Source: Streptomyces sp. CoH27
GTDB lineage: Bacteria; Actinomycetota; Actinomycetes; Streptomycetales; Streptomycetaceae
Length of the DNA stretch: 64,000 nucleotides
Reading direction: 5' to 3'
Assembly (NCBI RefSeq): GCF_020181035.1
Contig: NZ_JAIQYY010000004.1
Location: 3,007 to 67,006 of the forward strand
In this document: piece after piece, positions 63,354 through 64,000 of the stretch
Numbering within the stretch: position 1 is the stretch's first letter
How the letters are laid out: each line of letters starts with the position of its first letter
Program-made: the position numbers and the translations under genes
Notes under the pieces: model-generated
The model's database searches: none
Told to the model about the DNA's origin: nothing
Seen by the model: only the letters and a program-made list of their open reading frames with translations

Positions 63354-64000
63354 GTGCTGAAGCGGGTGTTCGTCGCGCCGGATCCGGGGCGGCTGAGGTT
63401 GCGCAGTGCTGCGCGGGGTGTCCTGGGTGTCGGTCTGGCGGTGACGGTGTCGGATCTGGCGATGCAGTCGCTGCCGGCGGCGATCGCTGGTGGGCTTGCC
63501 GCGCTGCTCGCCTTGTTCACGGTGGCCGATGGGTCGGTGCGGGGGCAGGCATTCACGACGGCTCTGCTGCCGGTGGCGGGCTTCCCGGTGCTGGCTCTCG
63601 CGGCGGTGTTGCACGATTTCCTGTGGGTGCGGGACGTGGCCTTTGTTGCCGTCCTCGGCGCGGGGATGTATGCCCGCCGGTGGGGGCCGCGGGGCCACGC
63701 TCTGGGGACCTTTGCGTTCATGATGTTTTTCGCGGCGCAGTTCCTGCATGCGGTGCCGGGCCAGTTGCCGGAGCTTTATGCGGCGGTGGCCCTTGCCCTG
63801 TTGGTGTCCTCGGCGGTGCGCTTTGGCCTGTGGTGTTACGAGCGGCGGCTGTCGCCGCCCGCTGTTGCGATGGTGGCGCCGGGCGGTTCAGGTCTTGCCC
63901 GGGTGACCACGCGCCACGCGATCCAAGGGATGGCGGGCGGCGCTTTCGCTCTGTTGGTGGGGCAGCTGGTGTCGCACGAGCGCTGGTATTGGGCTGTGGG
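63354..64000 (+). CDS. FUSC-family membrane transporter, 3' end beyond window
   Basis: GTG 63354 follows GGGGAGGG. The open frame continues past the right edge, 215 codons visible. Four to five hydrophobic segments alternate with short loops, then VTTRHAIQGMAGGAFALLVG followed by SHERWYWAV, the start of the second FUSC half. These proteins export aromatic or phenolic compounds or are of unknown substrate. Confidence 0.75.
   Translation, partial: MLKRVFVAPDPGRLRLRSAARGVLGVGLAVTVSDLAMQSLPAAIAGGLAALLALFTVADGSVRGQAFTTALLPVAGFPVLALAAVLHDFLWVRDVAFVAVLGAGMYARRWGPRGHALGTFAFMMFFAAQFLHAVPGQLPELYAAVALALLVSSAVRFGLWCYERRLSPPAVAMVAPGGSGLARVTTRHAIQGMAGGAFALLVGQLVSHERWYWAV

Overview
This window is very probably Streptomyces chromosome. 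G+C is high throughout, starts are often GTG or TTG, ATGA/GTGA stop-start overlaps are common, and many neighbours are actinobacterial families (Vms1/baeRF-type protein, DUF5997, Lrp/AsnC, FUSC, CopC-CopD fusion). No tRNA, rRNA, CRISPR array or insertion sequence was seen.

Layout. 1-3042 (minus): a copper-handling operon (membrane protein, CopC-CopD fusion, cupredoxin cut by the window edge). 3904-6461: an arsenic locus with arsR, a MIP-family channel and arsC on the minus strand and a divergent arsM. 6922-9354: a membrane protein and a decayed serine hydrolase joined to a papain-family fragment. 9641-18708: a secreted-protein island of three large exported proteins (two with BNR/Asp-box repeats) and three small proteins that share a chagasin-like beta fold; two are lipoproteins. 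19471-21545: a two-domain lysin (GH25 plus amidase) and a holin-sized membrane protein.

21934-51399 is the centrepiece: a co-directional, tightly overlapping operon for a phage-tail-like contractile injection system (CIS) of the Streptomyces type. It encodes sheath, tube, a zinc-ribbon assembly protein, terminator-type DUF4255 protein, AAA+ ATPase, LysM adaptor, hub, spike, PAAR-like tip, gp25-like protein, two large baseplate-wedge proteins, a beta-helix tail protein, a DUF6519 protein and a peptidoglycan amidase. There is no capsid, portal, terminase or integrase, so it is not a prophage. Inside the operon lies a 2221-residue DUF4157 (eCIS core) protein. Its C-terminal ~350 residues, and the small gene after it, have clearly lower G+C than the surroundings. 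That is the pattern of an exchangeable toxin tip with its own immunity gene, and it is the most interesting part of the window.

After the CIS come truncated RHS and response-regulator remnants meeting at ~51850, an operon of GT2 glycosyltransferase, TIGR04282-type transferase, SAM methyltransferase and a small membrane protein, a THEP1-type NTPase, a YbhB-like protein, an isoaspartyl methyltransferase, a formate-dehydrogenase-like remnant, and ordinary chromosomal genes to the end (baeRF protein, DUF5997, LysR-type ligand-binding protein, MFS exporter, HAD phosphatase, Lrp regulator, start of a FUSC transporter).

How parts may work together (inference): Streptomyces CIS particles are known to be cytoplasmic and linked to cell death and development. 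Here the operon also carries a terminal amidase and sits beside a lysin/holin-like pair, which would fit a firing or release step that needs wall damage. The DUF4157 giant is the best cargo or effector candidate.
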